From Cercospora beticola (lineage: Eukaryota > Ascomycota > Dothideomycetes > Mycosphaerellales > Mycosphaerellaceae), in contig NC_088941.1 in NCBI RefSeq assembly GCF_033473495.1, forward strand, positions 1,612,001 to 1,676,000: 64,000 nucleotides of DNA. Reading direction: 5' to 3'. Within the stretch, counting starts at the first letter, position 1. Each line of letters starts with the position of its first letter. Positions 54,114 to 64,000 of the stretch are shown here, in pieces. Made by a program: the position numbers and the translations under genes. Below the pieces are notes generated by a model. The model was not told the origin of the DNA. It searched no databases and saw only the letters and a program-made list of their open reading frames with translations.

Positions 54114-55792
54114 GTCGAGAATGCTATGTCGAAATCGAGCATCCGAGATTGGGTCGGTAGCGAATGCGAAAGGCTTGGGAGGAAGGCGAGGAGCCAGTAC
54201 GAGATCAAGCCACCACGCGCGTGAGAGGGGATCCGTCCGCCATAGATATCGGAAAGGGCGTGTGCTTTCAAGTCCAGTCGTGCAACAAGCACTACAAGCT
54301 TCCAAACCCGCCCTGCATCACTTTGACTTTGTCGGATTTCTGTACAGATGGGTCGAAAGGGCAGCGCTGCCGTGCCGCGGTCGAGGCAGACTCAGCCCAA
54401 TGGAGGGTTAAGATCGACCCGTGGACACAACCTTATGTCGTTGGAGTGCGCCGAACCACGTGGATGAGTAGATTGATAGCATATGTGCAGACGCACAATG
54501 GAAAGTGGCACGAAAACATGATTTTCCCGTTCGTGATGCGGCGGGATGCTGACCTCAACCACCTGTCACCGATGGGCAAGGAGCGAGTGGCTGACACGGT
54601 TGCACATCCGCGCAGTGGATCTGGGCTCCGTTCTGGTGGAACGTTATGGGGAGTGGCGATAGGCGGAGGTATATGCCCTTGTCGCCAAGTCGTGTATTAA
54701 GACTGTAACTGGCTGACTCGTGCATTTGTGACCAGTCGGCTACGCTGCACGACGCGCAGGAAGTGTTGTGTTACTGGCATTGCTTGGGTTGCTTGCTGTG
54801 TGCTTCGAACAGTCGTCGGGATTGTCAGCGAAATCTCATCTTCTGGTGGAGCAGCTGTGATGTCGGGAATCGGCGTGCATTCGGAAGGAGTGCGGTGGAG
54901 AGGTCAAATTCCGTTGCATGTGCACATTTGCTGCATCAAGTCAAGATCGTCAGGCACGGAAGTGGGCGAATTACTCGAAGTAGATGAAGGCCCAACAGGA
55001 TCAGGTATCAAGAGATGTAGTAGACGCCGCTGGGGACGGCTGTACGGCATGTCCCGACTGACGTTTGCTGCAAGTGTCATGAGATCAAGAACTGTGCCGC
55101 TCACAAACCTTTGCGCCTTGTCATTGCTCTGCTTCCAACTCTGCGGAAGCTTGTGTGGTGGCAGGCAGCCGTACTCTTACACCTCCCTCTTCGCTGGGAC
55201 ACCCTCCCTCTTCGCTGGGACACGGAGAGTGTAGTACACTATGTGAGCGAAAGACTCGACGAGGTGGCGTTTGACCTTGGAGCGGAGTGTTTGAGTGTTG
55301 CTGAAGAAGCGAACTGCTCGGCGGTGGAATTGCTCCTCGAGGTGCTTCTGCCGGGCTTGCCACCATTCAGAATTCGCAAGCGAGCACTGCTGGACAGGAT
55401 GACCCTGCTGCTGGAGAGGCACTTGAGGCCATTGCCTTTGCGACGATGTGAGATGATCAATACTGGGACGGCGGCCGAGTCGGTGTTGGCTCGGTCATGA
55501 ATCGCACCGTGTCAGAGATGCCGCCGCCAGCGCGAAGAGGGGCGTCACGTGCATTCGTGAGAAAAGGCGAGCAGAGCAGTGGTGTATGAAGCAGTAGACG
55601 CGTTAAGTTGCAGTTTGTTGGTGTATTGGACGTGAAAGTCGCAGGCGAAGGAGATTCTGAGGCAGGCACGGGACGTCGGTGCTTGAAGCCAGCTGGTCCC
55701 CCAACTTTATTCACATGCAGCTGCACGGGCACTAGCACTTCAATTGCACAATGCGATAGCCTCCACTCCCACATCACAGCCCACCACCCACG
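54114..55792. other. Divergent intergenic region
   Basis: Upstream of the receptor-like gene and of SPC3. No gene is supported. It contains a near-perfect 20-base tandem duplication at 55181-55221. Confidence 0.5.
55181..55221. repeat. 20/21-bp tandem duplication
   Basis: ACCTCCCTCTTCGCTGGGAC is followed at once by the same sequence with one extra C. Confidence 0.8.
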
Positions 55793-56616
55793 ATGCATTC
55801 CAGCCTGGTGCGCATTCAGAATGTCTTTGGCTTCTTCACCTCCGTCGCCTTCGCCGTAGCCGCAGCAATCGCCGTCAGCGTGCTGCTCAGTCCTCAGGAC
55901 CCATCCGCATCTCTCGAGCTCAGGAATGTCCGAGTGTACGTTGCCATATCTATACACATAGCCATCTTCCTCAGGCTAATGCATCGCACAGCGCCAGAGG
56001 TCGTCCACACTACTACAGCACCAAACGCGAAGAATACGCCCACGTAACCTTCGATCTCGACGCCGACCTCTCCTCCCTCTTCAACTGGAACACCAAGCAG
56101 ATCTTCGCCTACATCACCGCCTCCTACCCATCCGACGACCCTCAAAATGTCCCCGACTCCGAAATCGTAGTCTGGGATGCCATCATCCCCGCCGACAATG
56201 CTCCTCTTCACCCTAACACTTGGATCCATCCCACCTCGAAATCAAAAGATGGCAAGAAAGTGAAGAAGCCTTCGCGCAAAGAGCGCGCTCTAGGTCTCGG
56301 CGGAAAGGCATATCCAGAAGGCAAGCAGCCAGGCATCATCAAGTTGGAAAATCAGAAGCCAAAGTATCAGATCACAGATGTGACAGGCAAGATTGCGGAT
56401 AAGCAGTTTGCGACTTTGACGTTGCATTGGAACGTTCAACCATATGTTGGGGCTTTGACTTGGACAAACTGGAATACGTTTGGCAGGTGGCGAGGCTTAC
56501 TGGGTGGCATGAGCGATCCGTTCAATTTTCCGAGCATCAAGGCTAGTGAGACGGTGAAGAAGGAGGATTTGAAGACGGAGACCGGCGCAGAGGCGAATAG
56601 AGGGAGTCCAGCGTAG
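55793..56616 (+). CDS. SPC3: Signal peptidase complex subunit 3 (SPC22/23)
   Basis: Exons 55793-55935 and 55992-56616; 255 residues. The 56-base intron (GTACGT, CACAG acceptor) joins ELRNVRV to VARGRPHYYST. The N-terminus is one signal-anchor helix (FGFFTSVAFAVAAAIAVSVL), followed by a luminal domain with the family words YAHVTFDLDADLSSLFNWNT, QIFAYITASY and, near the end, LHWNVQPYVGALTW. The protein is a type II ER membrane subunit needed for signal peptide cleavage with Sec11. It is longer than yeast Spc3 because of a Lys-rich insert around residues 145-170 (KDGKKVKKPSRKERALGLGG), common in filamentous fungi, and has a short polar tail. Confidence 0.95.
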
Positions 56617-58020
56617 ATCTACACGAACTTCTAGCTTGGACGATATCTGCGATATGCTCCATATGAAACGGTATCGATAACGTGTGAAAATCATGCCAGT
56701 TGGTAACCACTGCTTTCGCAGAAGACCATCATCTCACTTGATCAGCCACGCTTACTTCTGTTGCTGTGACACGTAACCCTTAGTCTCCATCTTAAGTGAA
56801 CCTCTCAGTGAATAGGTTCACGCTCTGAAAGGGAAAGCAGCGAGCTTGAACTCTCTTTCACAACGAATAGCTGACCCAACAAATATAGCTACCCAGGCAG
56901 AGTTCAGCGGAGACAGGTCATGAGGAGTCGATCGCGCTAGAACAATTTGTATCTCAAGAGAAGCACTTGCCGCTCACCTCACACAATTTGCAAGTCCCAT
57001 CTCAGAGTCGCTCCCTATTTTTGGTCCATTGCAGTATGTCCAAGTACAAGTACAGCCACATTGACAAATCCAGCATACACTTCTCCCTCCACCCTCCAAA
57101 TCGAGCTACATACTAGCTCTGCATAATGCATCATGATCACAACACAAATACGAGTCATCCCACTTAGCACGATGATGAAAATAGAAATGCTGGAATACGA
57201 GAAGTGGAAGCTTAGCCCTCAGCTCAGTTCAACTTAGAACTGGATTTTGTGCGCAGTCGCAAGATATGTACAGACGTTCGAACCACAAACAGAATCGAAA
57301 ATGAAATGAAAAAAGGAAACAGAGATTTGACACGACACAAAAGAGGCTGAAATTTCAGAAACATCTGACTCTGACTCTCTTCTTCGGACCACCATCCAAC
57401 CACTTCACTGCCATATCCATCCGTGTAAAAAGTAACGTTCATTCTTGTTCACTCTTCCAGATCGAAAGAGTGAGTAAGAAAGAACGCACCGGGTATAATG
57501 TAAACTATATCTTGAATTTGCTTGAGAGCGGGATCCTTCCCTATTCTCAAAAAGATGCCGTCGGGCTCATCTTACCATCACAAGAGCGTGCTTGTTGCAT
57601 TCGTTGAAATATGTGCAAAAACGACAAAAAGTATGATTTTCTTCTTCTTTGGTTTGATTTGTTCTGTTGAGTTTTTGTGTTGTTGATTGCTGGCTGCAAG
57701 GCCCAGCCCATGCCACACCGCGCATTCCACGTAAAAAGAGGTGGCGACACCTATATGTGACTTCTTCTGTGTCGTCGTTTTGGCCTCTTGCTCCCCTGTA
57801 GAACATTTGTTCTTTTCTTGCTTCAGTGTCCAAAGAAAAAAGGTTTCACTCTTCCACGCGAAAAAGGAAATAACAGAGTACACGGGCTAACTGTTGATGC
57901 TTGTTGCTTCAAAAGAAATTTGAATAACTGCAAAGAAACAGTTGCGCCGGCCCTAATGCTCTTTGAACATGACAACAATTCTGAGGAATGTTGTTCTGAG
58001 ACGTCTCGGGGGTATCTTGC
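56617..58020. other. Convergent intergenic region, 1.4 kb
   Basis: 3' regions of SPC3 and the DUF1996 gene, AT-richer than average, with A/T runs around 57300 and 57630. No gene is seen; small frames at 57224-57883 are unlikely to be real. Confidence 0.5.
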
Positions 58021-59519
58021 TTAATGTCTGTGGTGGTGGGCGTGGCGCTCGACGTGGCGCTTGTAGCTTGGCGGAGTGTCGTATGCCTTTGGTGCACCAG
58101 CGGCTGCGGTAGCAGTCTTGGTTTCGGTGACTGTGACATCGACCTCCTCGATGATGTACTCGTAAACCTCGTTGCCCTTTGTCACATACTTGGTCGTGAT
58201 CTTGTTGCCCTTGCTTGCTGGAGGAGCAGATGGAGCAGCAGTGACCGATGGTTCCGCTGGAGCATAGGCAGGGGGGTTTGGCTTGACCTCAGATGGCTTG
58301 GGCGCCTCGGCTGGCTTGTATGGCTGAGGCTCATTCTTTGGTGCACTGGATGGCTTTGGTGCGGATGTAGCTGGGCCACCCTTGGCACCCTGGACTGGGT
58401 ACTTGGTAGCGGGCTCTGGGCCGTACTGGATCGGGACACCAACTGGAAGGTCCTCACGAGGTCCGGTGCAGTCATCGCCATCGAGGTAGTCTGGCACAGG
58501 GAACTTGCACTTGGCAGCCTCAGCGTCGCTCTGGATGTTGAATAGAGGGCAGTCCTCGATTCTGCCAGAAGAGCTGGTGCAGGTGTTGATGGCCTTGCCA
58601 AGGAAGTCAGCGGAGTCCCAGCCCATCATGAAGTCAGCGTGGTAACTGGCTCCGACTGGGTCACCGGTAGAGAGGACAAATTCACCGTCCATGCCAGCGA
58701 ACTTCTGCGTGGCAAAGATGGTCTCGTAGAAGAGGAATGGGTAGTGGACGTCATAACCCTTGGGGCAGTTGCCCTCCTTCACGAGCGAAGGGTAAGCAAC
58801 GTGAGATCGGTGGTTTGGTGAATCCAACTCGCCAGTACCACACGATGGGAAGGCCATCTCGAGACGCAGACCATCCTTGCACTGGCTGTCCATGACGCTC
58901 CGTTCTGGGAACACGTGGCGGTAGAGAGACGGTTCGGGGTCCTTGGCGTAGTTCAAGCAGTTGTATCCGATGGCACGTTGCTCCAAGAAGAATTGATCAG
59001 AAGGATCGGTTGGCCAGGAGCTCAATGGCTCGTCTGGGAAAGGACCAGAGAAGTTTCGGAACGTTGGGTCACCAGCAATCATTTGGAAGCCTTCTGGGAA
59101 CGGCTGAACGTCGTCAAGGTAGAAGAGGTAGTAGGCGAGCATACCACCGACGTTTTCCACCATCTCGACAGTACCGTTCTTGTGCCTAAAGTACATTGGA
59201 GGCGTCCAGTAAGCCGACTTGTCCTGAGTGACAGCGCATGATGAGCAGTCGTGGGTCAAATCGGGGCATTGTGTGAGATCCTTGAAAGTGGCGTTGTTGC
59301 CAAAGTCTGGCAAAGTCAGTGGCTCGAATCAATCACATCCGAATAGAGATACTCACTTCCTGAACCGAAAACCAAGTGAGAGTGGTCGGCCACGTCGGCG
59401 GGCGCGACGAGAGGATCAATACGAGCAATGCCGGTGTGGGAGCGGCAAGGCATGCGCCAGAAGGCGGCGACATTGCCGGCCAGGGCGAGGGCGGTGACGG
59501 AGGTAAATGTTCCCTTCAT
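58021..59519 (-). CDS. Secreted DUF1996 protein with Pro/Ala-rich stalk
   Basis: Exons 59519-59357 and 59306-58021; 482 residues. The 50-base intron (GTGAGT, CTGAC branch, CCAG) joins LVFGSG to NFGNNATFKDL. A signal peptide is evident (MKGTFTSVTALALAGNVAAF), with the mature start FWRMPCRSHTGIARIDPLVA typical of DUF1996. The domain runs to about residue 325 with its words ADHSHLVFG, DKSAYWTPPMYF and SHVAYP, and six or more cysteines. Then comes an 80-residue linker rich in Pro, Ala and Lys, a second small segment (KITTKYVTKGNEVYEYIIEE) and a His-rich end (ERHAHHHRH). No WSC domain or GPI signal is seen. DUF1996 proteins are extracellular, often induced during growth on hosts or at the cell wall; biochemical function is unknown. 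Confidence 0.92.
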
Positions 59520-61590
59520 GGTTGCTGAGGTCGCTCCGGGCGCTGTAGATGTTCGCGGCTAGTTGAGCGCCTGCGCGTAAAATCTGCGTTGCCGGCGCAG
59601 AGGTGGAAGGGATTCCAGTGGCTGAAAGTCTATGCACAAGCTTCTTCGCGCACAGCGACGAAGATGGTGAATTGATGATGCGGTGGTGGGTGTCGCGGAG
59701 AAGCTATGTTTGCATGTGCGCGTCGGTCGTGCGGGCGGTCGGGTTCGCGTGCGTGCCTGGTGTGTTGGGGGCTGGCTCTGGTATGCACCTGGCGCGAGAA
59801 TGTCTGTCGGCTGTGTGTTGGTGTTTGGTCGGTGATGGGGATGGGATCGATCGAAGCAGTGCCAAAGGAATGGAACGACTGGTATTGTGGAGCGCTGGGC
59901 CGGCACAATAGCAGTCTGGGAGTGGGTGAACGATTGACAGCAGTGGGCGGGCGGCGGTGGTGGTGGTGAAGGAGTGACAATGGTGATGAGGCGCGAGGTG
60001 CTGGCTGCTTCAACTTGGCGGCAGGGCAGCGAGGGAGGCCGTCGGTGCGTTTGGAGCTAATGCGGCTAAATGCCGCCAGCCGTTGCTCTTGCAGGGGTTC
60101 CGCTCTCCCTAATTAAGATTACGCTTTGCGCCTACACCTCTGATTGCACGACACCACGCCGCCTCAGCGACCTGCCAACTCCATAGCGCTCGCTGTGCAC
60201 GCTACCTCGCGAGCCCACTGGACGCGCCCCAGCCGGACACAGAAATGGGACATCACCAGAGCGCGAAAGACTGCGCGCGCCCAGCTCAGCGGGCGACCGT
60301 CATCACCGCTGCTGCGCCAAAGTGCGCGAATGGCGATCTCCATTCAACTGCCCACTGCCCGCCGTCGAGCAAGGGGTGCTTGGACCGTGTTTCCGACCGC
60401 AGCAAGGCATCGTGATAAGCTTCGCCTGTCTCGTGGTCGCCCACGATGGTTTCTGATGACGCAGCCGTTTGTCTCTATTTCCGATGTCAACGCGGCGCGG
60501 TCGCACGACCGGACACTCATTTTGGTCTCGGGATGCGTTGCCAGCGTAAGATGACTTCTTCTCTGCGATTCCTGAAGAGACGCGAGACAAGAACGAAAAT
60601 GTCCACTTGCCCGGCGCACGAACCCAACATAGACTGGTGAAGGAGCACCTCTCTCGGCGTCGGCATGCATTGCGGCAAGCTGCACCCGAATGTACGCAGA
60701 GCTGATCTCGTTTGAATGCAGGAACGTGGAGCAGTACAGAATTGTCTCTTCGCTCCAATAGCTCATCGACCGGGCTCTTTCCCTTCGCTCTACTCAAAAG
60801 CGGGCTCCGACGAATGAGCCTGGAGATGAGCTTCATAGGCTGAACATCGTCCCGCCTTGGGATGCCCCAGCCGCCACAGCACCCTTGTCGAGCTCCGACA
60901 CAACCAAGCCAACAGGTCTGAGACCCTTTGTCACACGAAGAACTGCGGAGATCGTATCGTACAGAGCACGGCAGTCTTCAGGAAGGCTGTGTCGATTTCC
61001 AACGCTTTTCTCATGCGGGAGCCGACGCACCGCAAAAGCGCAGACGTGCAGATTCGAGTTCTCGTCAACAGCTACACCGCGTAGACGATTCTGTCGTGCG
61101 AGGCCGGTGCTGCAGCCGACATACCGCTGTTGGTGATCATTACTGCGGTGTTTGCCGTGACCTAGGTCGTTCGAAAACCAGCACACAGACAGCGGCATTG
61201 CGTGGCCCTGATCTCGACTAAGACACGTGTCGCGCACGGCATTGCAGTATTCAGAAGGGCCCGATGAAGTTCCAGAAATCGACTGCCTGGAGGCTGGAGC
61301 GCGATGCGTTGAGAAGTGGGCGTTGCCAGACGGCATAGAGAAAGTCTCCTGCCAAGCTCCATCGCCACAGGCTTCTCCAGTTTGCTTGTTCATGAGCGAC
61401 GTACATGAATTGATCTATCTGAGAGAAGCAGCCTTTTGCTCCAATGATTGGGTACTGACTTTGCATGAAGCAATTATGCTGCGACCGCCACCGAGCAAGA
61501 TACATTACACCCCACACATCAGCACGGGGTCTGCAACTCTATGTCAGACGTGAAGCTCGACATAGAGTTCGGGCATGACCGCAGCCTCCA
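59520..61590. other. Intergenic, 2.1 kb
   Basis: Promoter of the DUF1996 gene (59520-60120, GT-rich on the plus strand), then sequence without a recognisable gene except the doubtful frame at 60833-61393 listed separately. Confidence 0.45.
60833..61393 (-). CDS. Orphan ORF, 186 residues
   Basis: ATG at 61393 opens an uninterrupted 186-residue frame to a TGA. No signal peptide, membrane helix or known domain is seen. There are seven cysteines, and the last 80 residues look the most protein-like (GVAVDENSNLHVCAFAVRRL, then LPEDCRALYDTISAVLRV). Frames on the opposite strand across the same bases are shorter. It could be a lineage-specific gene or chance. Confidence 0.25.
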   Translation of the reverse strand: MNKQTGEACGDGAWQETFSMPSGNAHFSTHRAPASRQSISGTSSGPSEYCNAVRDTCLSRDQGHAMPLSVCWFSNDLGHGKHRSNDHQQRYVGCSTGLARQNRLRGVAVDENSNLHVCAFAVRRLPHEKSVGNRHSLPEDCRALYDTISAVLRVTKGLRPVGLVVSELDKGAVAAGASQGGTMFSL

Positions 61591-62454
61591 TCACGTGCGA
61601 AGCAGAAGGCTGGCAATCAAAGCTACCACTGTCCAACCCAATACAGTAACCGCAGTGTGATTTCGAACTGAGGAGGCAGCTGATTCATCACTACTGGCAG
61701 ATTGCGTGGCTGAGACCAGGGCATCGTCCGTTGATGCCGCGGTTGTACTGCTCCTCGTCCACGGCAACCTCGTCCGCAGCGTGCTTGTCGTTGTTCTGGT
61801 CGTGCTCGATGTCGTCCAATTCGCTACCCAGACGTGGACCAACCCGTCGCTTGCCATCAGTGCGTGGCCGCCTTTCAGGCTCACCCTCGGCCCTTCTAAG
61901 GACACTACCGCTGTTCCAATGGTTGCGATGGGTACATTTGGATCCCTGACCATGGTATACGCTTGAGTGCCAATTGTGAAGGTCCATGATGTGGTCGTTG
62001 GCGTTGCAGGATCTGAGGTGATACCTGGGTATGCACTCGATGTCGTCCAGCTCTCAGTCGTCGGACGCCCGTTGCTGTCGCAGATATTGTCCCTCGCGGT
62101 GCCCGCGTAAATTGTGCATGCATCGATGCTGTACACTTGACCGGCATTGGTCTGAGCTGGGCCGCCCTCCGTCAAGGTAATGCTTCCCATAAGTATGACC
62201 CTCGGCTCGTCAGACGTGGTTGTTGGAACGGCATCATTTCCAGCACCGACGGTGAATTGCACGCCGCCTGCAACCGCAGGTGTAGCAGTTGTTGTATCTT
62301 GCACGCCTGCAGAGACGCCAGAAGGAAATATCGTCTTCGTGAGTTGGATTCTTTGTGTGATTTGTACCCTCACAGTACTCTTCGGCTTAGCCTCCACCTG
62401 AGCACGAACACCCTCCAGCACCGCCGCACACAGCAGGAACAAAATCGACAACAT
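61591..62454 (-). CDS. Predicted GPI-anchored Ser/Thr-rich surface protein
   Basis: Single exon, 287 residues from the first in-frame ATG at 62454. The N-terminus is a signal peptide (MLSILFLLCAAVLEGVRAQ). The middle, to about residue 200, alternates beta-like stretches with Thr/Ser/Pro runs and has one short Cys pair (SIDACTIYAG, RDNICDSNG). A Ser/Thr-dense stalk follows (TTSSTTRTTTSTLR), then a small-residue cluster (SASSDESAASS) and a C-terminal hydrophobic tail (AVTVLGWTVVALIASLLLRT), the normal layout of a GPI attachment signal. The protein would be O-glycosylated and held at the plasma membrane or in the cell wall. I do not recognise a domain family; similar proteins are common and fast-evolving in ascomycetes. 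Confidence 0.7.
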   Translation of the reverse strand: MLSILFLLCAAVLEGVRAQVEAKPKSTVRVQITQRIQLTKTIFPSGVSAGVQDTTTATPAVAGGVQFTVGAGNDAVPTTTSDEPRVILMGSITLTEGGPAQTNAGQVYSIDACTIYAGTARDNICDSNGRPTTESWTTSSAYPGITSDPATPTTTSWTFTIGTQAYTMVRDPNVPIATIGTAVVSLEGPRVSLKGGHALMASDGLVHVWVANWTTSSTTRTTTSTLRTRLPWTRSSTTAASTDDALVSATQSASSDESAASSVRNHTAVTVLGWTVVALIASLLLRT

Positions 62455-64000
62455 GATTGGCAAAATAAAATGCAAACAGAACCAATGGTGGTTTCACCTA
62501 CCTCACCTGTCGTGCATTCTGCACCACTACATATACCACTCTCGCAAACGCTTTCTGCGGAGACCTCGCTCTTCTACGCGCTGGCTGTGCCTCTCGACAA
62601 CATTAGCATGGTAAAACCATTCTATATTCTCTCAGCTTTGTGGAGCTGCAACATGAGGTCTAACGCAGCTTCGCAGCGTGCCGCCCTGCGAAGTCGATCG
62701 CTTGTGCAGCTGCAGCCCTGGCGGGCGCTTACTGCTTCGCTGCAGATGGTTGGAATTGAACACATTGCGGAGCTGCGACGGGGCTTCCGACGAGTGGCCG
62801 CACCCGCACTTTACACACGCGCGCAGGTGTGCGGCGTTGCTTGCAAGTTTCTGCGCATCGCGTAGAGAGTAAGAAAAGTGATGTTTTGCGTGAATGTTTT
62901 TGGGTTCACTGTCGCTTCGGCACTTTCGAGAAAGGATCTTCTGGAATTTCTGCCACAGTGCCACAGGTGTCATTGTTGTCTGAGCGTGAGTTTCTTGGAC
63001 TTGATGAGATCTTAACTTTCTCGGCCGCTTCTCCGGCCCCTGTTGATCTTTTCTTGAACGTCGTCATGGGAGCGTTAGGTTTTGGTTCGTTGATGACTCG
63101 TGAACATTGTATTTTGGTGCTTTGAGATGTCATTCGAGTGTTGCTAGTGGTGCACATTCGGAGACGTTCGTTTGGTGGGCGATGCTACGGAAGCCGTACC
63201 GTTGCTCTTTCCACTTTGGGCAAGTACGCTTTCCAGGAGCACACTTTAGGGATTGTGACTGCGATTTGAGCTCTTCTTCCTGCCTGCGGGAAATAGACAA
63301 GGTCTTGTAGTCTTGCACATCAGTGCAACTGCGTCTTCAAAAGATCGCATTCAAACACGACTTGCGTCGGAGAAACTTGAGTGCCATTCGAAGCAAAGCC
63401 CGCATCGCTGGCGAACGTACAATATTGATACAAGCTGGTATGACACTCGCACTGAATCTCTGACTCAGAAGCGGCAGCTGGGTGATTCCAAGCCATCAAG
63501 TCGCCAGAACCTCGCTAGATGAGCAATATACAAAAGGAGGAGAATGCATCGAATTGGAAAAATGGACTTATCGCCTCCAAAGCAAGACTATCCGACGGTC
63601 CTTGCTCTCGCGTCTCAAATCCGGTTGATGTTCTTCCAAAGCGGCGCTGAAACCACGAGAAGTCGAGAGCAGAGCAAAGCCATGTCGATACTCTCGACTA
63701 GGATGCTCCGAGCCCATAAGCACTCATCGACACCTGCTGGCTCACACCAGCATTCGCGATCTAGAAGCAGCGTCCCCGGAAATTTGTATACGAGCCATCA
63801 GCTTCGCCACTTTATCTCTGGCTAGAATGTGATATTGTTCGCTACAGCGCAGTACATGTTCAGAGAACGTCAGGCGAGATAGGCGATGAACTTAATTTCA
63901 TGATTCCAGATTCGGGACAGAGTCACTCGAAGTGACTTGATTTAAAGCAACATGAACATCCGCCATTACACGAAGAACCACTCTGTTAAAACAACTAAGC
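62455..64000. other. Intergenic to window end
   Basis: Promoter of the GPI-type protein and sequence without a clear gene, except the small frame at 62906-63157 listed separately. The last 600 bases show nothing recognisable. Confidence 0.45.
62906..63157 (-). CDS. Small hypothetical ORF, 83 residues
   Basis: ATG to TGA, lysine- and serine-rich (MTTFKKRSTGAGEAAEKVKI in the middle), with no signal peptide or domain. Codon choice looks coding-like, but the length is small and no neighbour supports it. Confidence 0.3.
   Translation of the reverse strand: MCTTSNTRMTSQSTKIQCSRVINEPKPNAPMTTFKKRSTGAGEAAEKVKISSSPRNSRSDNNDTCGTVAEIPEDPFSKVPKRQ

Noticed and set aside
60303..60836. 177-codon minus-strand frame
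   Set aside because: No recognisable protein, and it overlaps an equally open frame in another phase on the same strand.
1..64000. CRISPR array, prokaryotic operons or Shine-Dalgarno sites
   Set aside because: The window is clearly eukaryotic, with spliced genes throughout, and no regularly spaced short repeats were seen.

Overview
The window is fungal nuclear DNA. Nearly every multi-exon gene has short GT-AG introns of about 44-65 bases with CTRAY-like branch sites, and the gene content (Tup1/RcoA, Orc6, Azf1-type zinc fingers, Zn2Cys6 factor, fungal rhodopsin-like receptor, DUF1996, deuterolysin, laccase) is that of a filamentous ascomycete. A Dothideomycete, possibly of the Mycosphaerella group, is my guess from overall style; no marker here proves it. 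Coordinates of spliced genes are given as outer limits with exons listed in the evidence; all splice sites were read by eye and checked for reading-frame closure.

Layout. 1-1211: 3' part of a laccase. 1.7-12.5 kb: a gene-poor, accessory-looking stretch with two diverged cupin-like paralogues in opposite orientation (one missing its HxH metal motif, the other broken by a TGA), a 372-base MITE with perfect 43-base inverted repeats and a 9-base target duplication, a likely Ty3/gypsy RNase H relic, an Azf1-like zinc-finger gene and a DUF4267 membrane protein. 13.3-22.4 kb: a hypothetical protein, TUP1, ORC6 and a COG0523/CobW GTPase. 25.2-27.7 kb: an NAPE-PLD-like metallo-hydrolase and a doubtful three-exon gene. 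28.7-35.5 kb: a Zn2Cys6 factor, an FAD monooxygenase and an MFS transporter that look like a small detoxification or secondary-metabolism module. 36.2-41.3 kb: a secreted M35 deuterolysin, a free-standing protein resembling its prodomain, and an N-acyl-D-amino-acid deacylase. 42-47.8 kb: a BTB/POZ protein, an F-box-like protein overlapped in a second frame by a possible membrane-anchored basic protein, and GTP cyclohydrolase I. 49.4-59.5 kb: a Ctk1-type CDK, a seven-helix receptor-like protein, signal peptidase subunit Spc3 and a secreted DUF1996 protein. 61.6-62.5 kb: a predicted GPI-anchored Ser/Thr-rich protein.

Functional links. The core genes (TUP1, ORC6, CTK1, SPC3, GCH1, COG0523 GTPase) are ordinary housekeeping genes. 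The links inferred from position are the factor-monooxygenase-transporter module, and the divergent pair of deuterolysin and prodomain-like protein, which I consider the most interesting new observation. I saw no polyketide synthase, NRPS or terpene cyclase backbone, no convincing tRNA, no rRNA and no CRISPR array.
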